Translations under genes and position numbers: made by a program
Notes under the pieces: model-generated
What the model was told of the DNA's origin: nothing
Databases searched by the model: none
What the model saw: only the letters and a program-made list of their open reading frames with translations
Source of the DNA: Podarcis raffonei
Taxonomy: Eukaryota; Chordata; Lepidosauria; Squamata; Lacertidae
Length of the DNA stretch: 64,000 nucleotides
Assembly: GCF_027172205.1 (NCBI RefSeq)
Contig: NC_070611.1
Coordinates: forward strand, 59,453,979-59,517,978
Direction of reading: 5' to 3'
In this document: piece after piece, positions 60,956 through 64,000 of the stretch
Layout of the letters: the number at the start of each line of letters is the position of its first letter
Numbering within the stretch: position 1 is the first letter of the stretch

Positions 60956-63499
60956 GGCTCAAACATTTCTTAACTTTGGCTGGAAAGTGCCCTGGGTTTA
61001 AAAGTTTTAATTGTGGACAAATATGCTGATTACAAAAAAAATATAGAATTTCCAAGTAGATTAATTTCACACCTGAAGGGTTCCCAGCTCCAGGGGTTCT
61101 AGATTAACCACTTCCTACCTCAAATTGAACTAGAATTCTGATCCTTACTTTCTTCTTCCTTGTCCACAGTAAGGTTATTTCAACCTGTCATTTGATCCCA
61201 GTTCATTTAGAACAGGGGGTGGTGGTTAGCATATTCAGCTTGGCTTAATTCCATGTAGCCCTCTGCTGAATATCATTGGGGTGCCAAAGAAGGGGAAATG
61301 CAGGGACAGGGAATGACAGAAAAAGAGAAAAGGCAGTGTCTACACACCTTTGCCTCTATTCCTGCCCACCTTTGTTTTGGGCAACCTCTGCCCACCAGTG
61401 GCACTTCTTCTCTCCCCTCCAAAAGTTTTTTTTTCCTTTAATGGGGTAGGGGTGGGGTAGAGTTCCCGACCTGTGTTCAAGAAAAAATATATATATGGTA
61501 AGAAATTCCTACTTTTATTGCAAGCCATTAAGGGGGGGTGGCTTTCATCAGTACCATCACAATGTCAGGTCTTCAGACTAGGAAACACTGTGAAATTAAG
61601 ATGCAGCCCAAGACTTGGTAACCCTATTGAGTTGCATATATTTTCCTTGTTGTTACTGAAGCATTCAATTCAGCACACACTGTCTTGAGCATTTACTGCT
61701 CATGGATCACATCAATAAAAAGAAATGGAATTGGCATGGGGTAACTCTCCTCTGAGGCTCCTAAAATGCTGATCTGGAATGGCTCCTTTGATGTCTGAAG
61801 AAGCGGCGGGGGTGGGGGTGGCTCATGCTATACTCGAAGGGTCAGGCTGATTTCATTCCCATTACTCCACATGACTAATGTGGAGTTCAGCCTTCTCAGT
61901 AATGGAGGTCGGGGCCACTGAGAGAAGGAGCATCATTCTCTGCAGAGTGATTGCATTTGGAGGAGCTCTCACAAATCATGGGCATTCTGTACCTGATCAC
62001 AGAACTGCCTCCCTGTAATGCCGGGGAAAAGGAGATTGTATTTATTTATTTTCAAAAATAACCTGACCCAGTGAGGCAAGATATCATTTTGAAAACACAG
62101 CCGAGGAAGATAAGCAGTCAGGCGATCACCATTCTCGCGGTAGAGTGGCTTAATACAATATTGCTGGCAAAACCCCGCGGGTGTACTTGACAATATAACT
62201 CTCAACCTTGCTGGGCTCCAAAATTATTGACTAACGGGGACAAAGTGCCTTGAGGAGAAAGAAATAGCAAAGGACACACAGCATTCTAGAAACATCCAAA
62301 TGAAGCAACACTTCACTGAGTCCAGGGTGTCAGTTCCCACAAACCATTGTGCTGTGGTTTCCACTTCTGCATGACCAGATTTTTACACTACAGTGGAATC
62401 ATCTGTAGCTGGGAACCAAGTGGGATTACATGGTAATCTCTCATGGAAGAAAGGATGGGAACCAGAAGGTGGGGAGTGGGGGATTAAGCATATAATTCAC
62501 CCAGTCTATCTTGGGCTGTGAATGCACTACATGTACTTTTAAAGCATGTTCAAAGCAATTTCCCCCCTCTCAGAATTCTGGACCTTGGAGTTTGTTAGGG
62601 ATTGCTTGGAAGTGTAACTCAGGGAAGGGAAAAAACAGTGTCCAGAATTCTTTGAGGGGGGGAAATGAGCTTTAAATGCGCTTGTCTTATTTCCTTAAAA
62701 GTAGCCTTAAAAGCTCCACAAATTTGGACAAAAGTAAAAAAGAAGCTCAACAAATCTGGTCGTGTCCCCCCCCTAAAAAAGCTCAACATATGGCAACCCT
62801 AACTTTAAAGACCTACAGGTACCTTTTCAATGCACCAGGAATGTTCTGAAATAAAAGTGGATGCTAGTAGGTTCAATCAATCAGTTCTGTCTTCCTTGCT
62901 CAGTTTTGAGCATTTCAACATAAAGATACAGACAAAATGTAAACAAGGAACGAATAAAACAAATCCACATTTCACTATCCCAAAGCACGGCATCTTTGGT
63001 TCTGAAAAGAAGTCTGTCTCAATGAAAACAAATCCAGCTAAAGTTGAGATAGTATGTAAGTAGTAGTCATGCTGCTCTATAAAAAGAAGCTAAGATCCCA
63101 ACCAATCAGGAGTTTGGCATGGAAGGAAAGGTAGAGGAAGACAAAATATAACCCTCCCACATAAGGCTATATCCCAACAGCTAATGGACACAAGTCTAGT
63201 TTTGTTTACCCAATTGATTATACACATACATAGAACCCCAGTTCTTAGATTGGGCCAGAGAGCTGGGTGTGTGTTAGGTTGGTGTATGTGGGTGGAAGAC
63301 CCTGCACTTTAGATGGGCTAGACAAAAGCTCTTTTCTACCCATTGATTTCAATGAAAAAACATGCTTAACTCCAACTAAAATCAGTGGGGTTCTGATTGC
63401 CAGTTATCCTTAATTTCTAAGTGATGTACATTAAGACTGCAAAAACATACAGTGAATAAAAGCAAGTGCCTGAGGTTCAACATGGAGGGAACCTATCTG
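60956..63499. other. Intergenic region 5' of HDHD5
   Basis: No exon of a further gene was recognised. It contains a MITE relic at about 62520-62695. 61900-62280 is a non-repetitive stretch of more even base composition that may be a conserved non-coding element. The rest is unassigned. Confidence 0.45.
62520..62695. mobile_element. Palindromic MITE relic
   Basis: TACTTTTAAAGCATGTTC then CCCCTCTCAGAATTCTGGAC is mirrored by GTCCAGAATTCTTTGAGGGG and GAGCTTTAAATGCG. It shares its plan with 56060-56255. Confidence 0.55.
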
Positions 63500-63960
63500 A
63501 TTCACCTAAGAAGGAGTTCCACAGAATCAGGACTACAATACTAAATGCACAGCTGCTGGTAGATACGAGTCATGCCTCTGAACCATGGGTGACCTCTAAA
63601 AAAGACTCCCCTAAAGATCTTAGTGATTGGGCAGGGATATAAAGAATCCTTGAGGTATCCTGGAGTCAAATTGTTAAGGGTTTTGAAAATTAATTAATTA
63701 ATGATCATAATCATAATAGACCATTGAACTTGGCCTGGTAACACGTGAGCAGCCACAACAAACTTTTAATCACCGGAGTCGTGTTGGCAGTAGGTGTCCC
63801 CACCAAAAGTCTAGCCATAGCATTTTGCACCAGCTGGAGATTTTGGATCAGGTCCAAGGATAATTCCACGTTTTCCTTGCTAATGTTATAAATATAGACC
63901 TACCAACAACTCGTTTTTATATAGATTTTCTGCAGTTCCTTGAGATTGGTGTGTATAGGT
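63500..63960 (-). repeat. Old L2/CR1-type 3' fragment
   Basis: AAGGAGTTCCACAGAATCAG and TAGCCATAGCATTTTGCACC then AGCTGGAGATTTTGGATCAG follow the order of the L2 copies (TTCCACAGGGCGG, then GCTGCCGCATTCTGGA), but are strongly diverged. Confidence 0.5.
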
Positions 63961-64000
63961 GAAACAGCTTTCAATTAATTCCTCCAATTCTTCTGAGATT

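Overview
The window looks like a squamate reptile (lizard or snake) chromosome segment. It carries vertebrate genes with introns in AT-rich DNA, a BovB-tailed tRNA-SINE of the Sauria SINE type, and a mixed set of LINEs (L1, L2, CR1 and another non-LTR clade) plus many short DNA-transposon relics, as is usual in squamates. I cannot place it to species.

Three host genes were recognised by recalled protein similarity and checked by splice-phase continuity. IL17RA lies on the + strand, with 12 coding exons between 10294 and 31967 encoding 839 residues. TMEM121B (CECR6) is an intronless gene on the - strand, 42210 down to 40642, 522 residues. HDHD5 (CECR5) lies on the - strand, with 8 coding exons from 59049 down to 49408 encoding 438 residues. 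The order and orientation IL17RA(+), TMEM121B(-), HDHD5(-) match human 22q11.1, the cat-eye-syndrome region, so this is a conserved synteny block. All three genes look intact. CpG-dense stretches sit at their 5' ends.

Layout: 1-9.4 kb is non-genic and contains a 2.3-kb foldback DNA element. 9.7-32 kb is IL17RA; its intron 1 holds a 5'-truncated LINE with an open reverse transcriptase frame and a small L1 with a perfect target-site duplication, and its intron 4 holds an antisense L2-type LINE with another long open frame. 32-40.6 kb is the convergent intergenic region with SINE, L2 and MITE copies. 40.6-42.9 kb is TMEM121B in a CpG island. 43-49.4 kb is intergenic and includes a hAT element inserted into an older SINE. 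49.4-59.1 kb is HDHD5, with several intronic repeats and a GC-AG intron. 59.3-64 kb holds LINE relics and unassigned sequence.

The genes do not form a pathway: IL17RA is a cytokine receptor, TMEM121B a multi-pass membrane protein of poorly known role, and HDHD5 a HAD-family hydrolase probably targeted to mitochondria. I saw no retrovirus-like or Polinton-like element, no CRISPR array, and nothing that I would call a new biological system. The most unusual structures are the foldback element, a 31-bp perfect hairpin inside an IL17RA intron, a 63-bp tandem duplication beside an IL17RA splice acceptor, and the nested hAT insertion.
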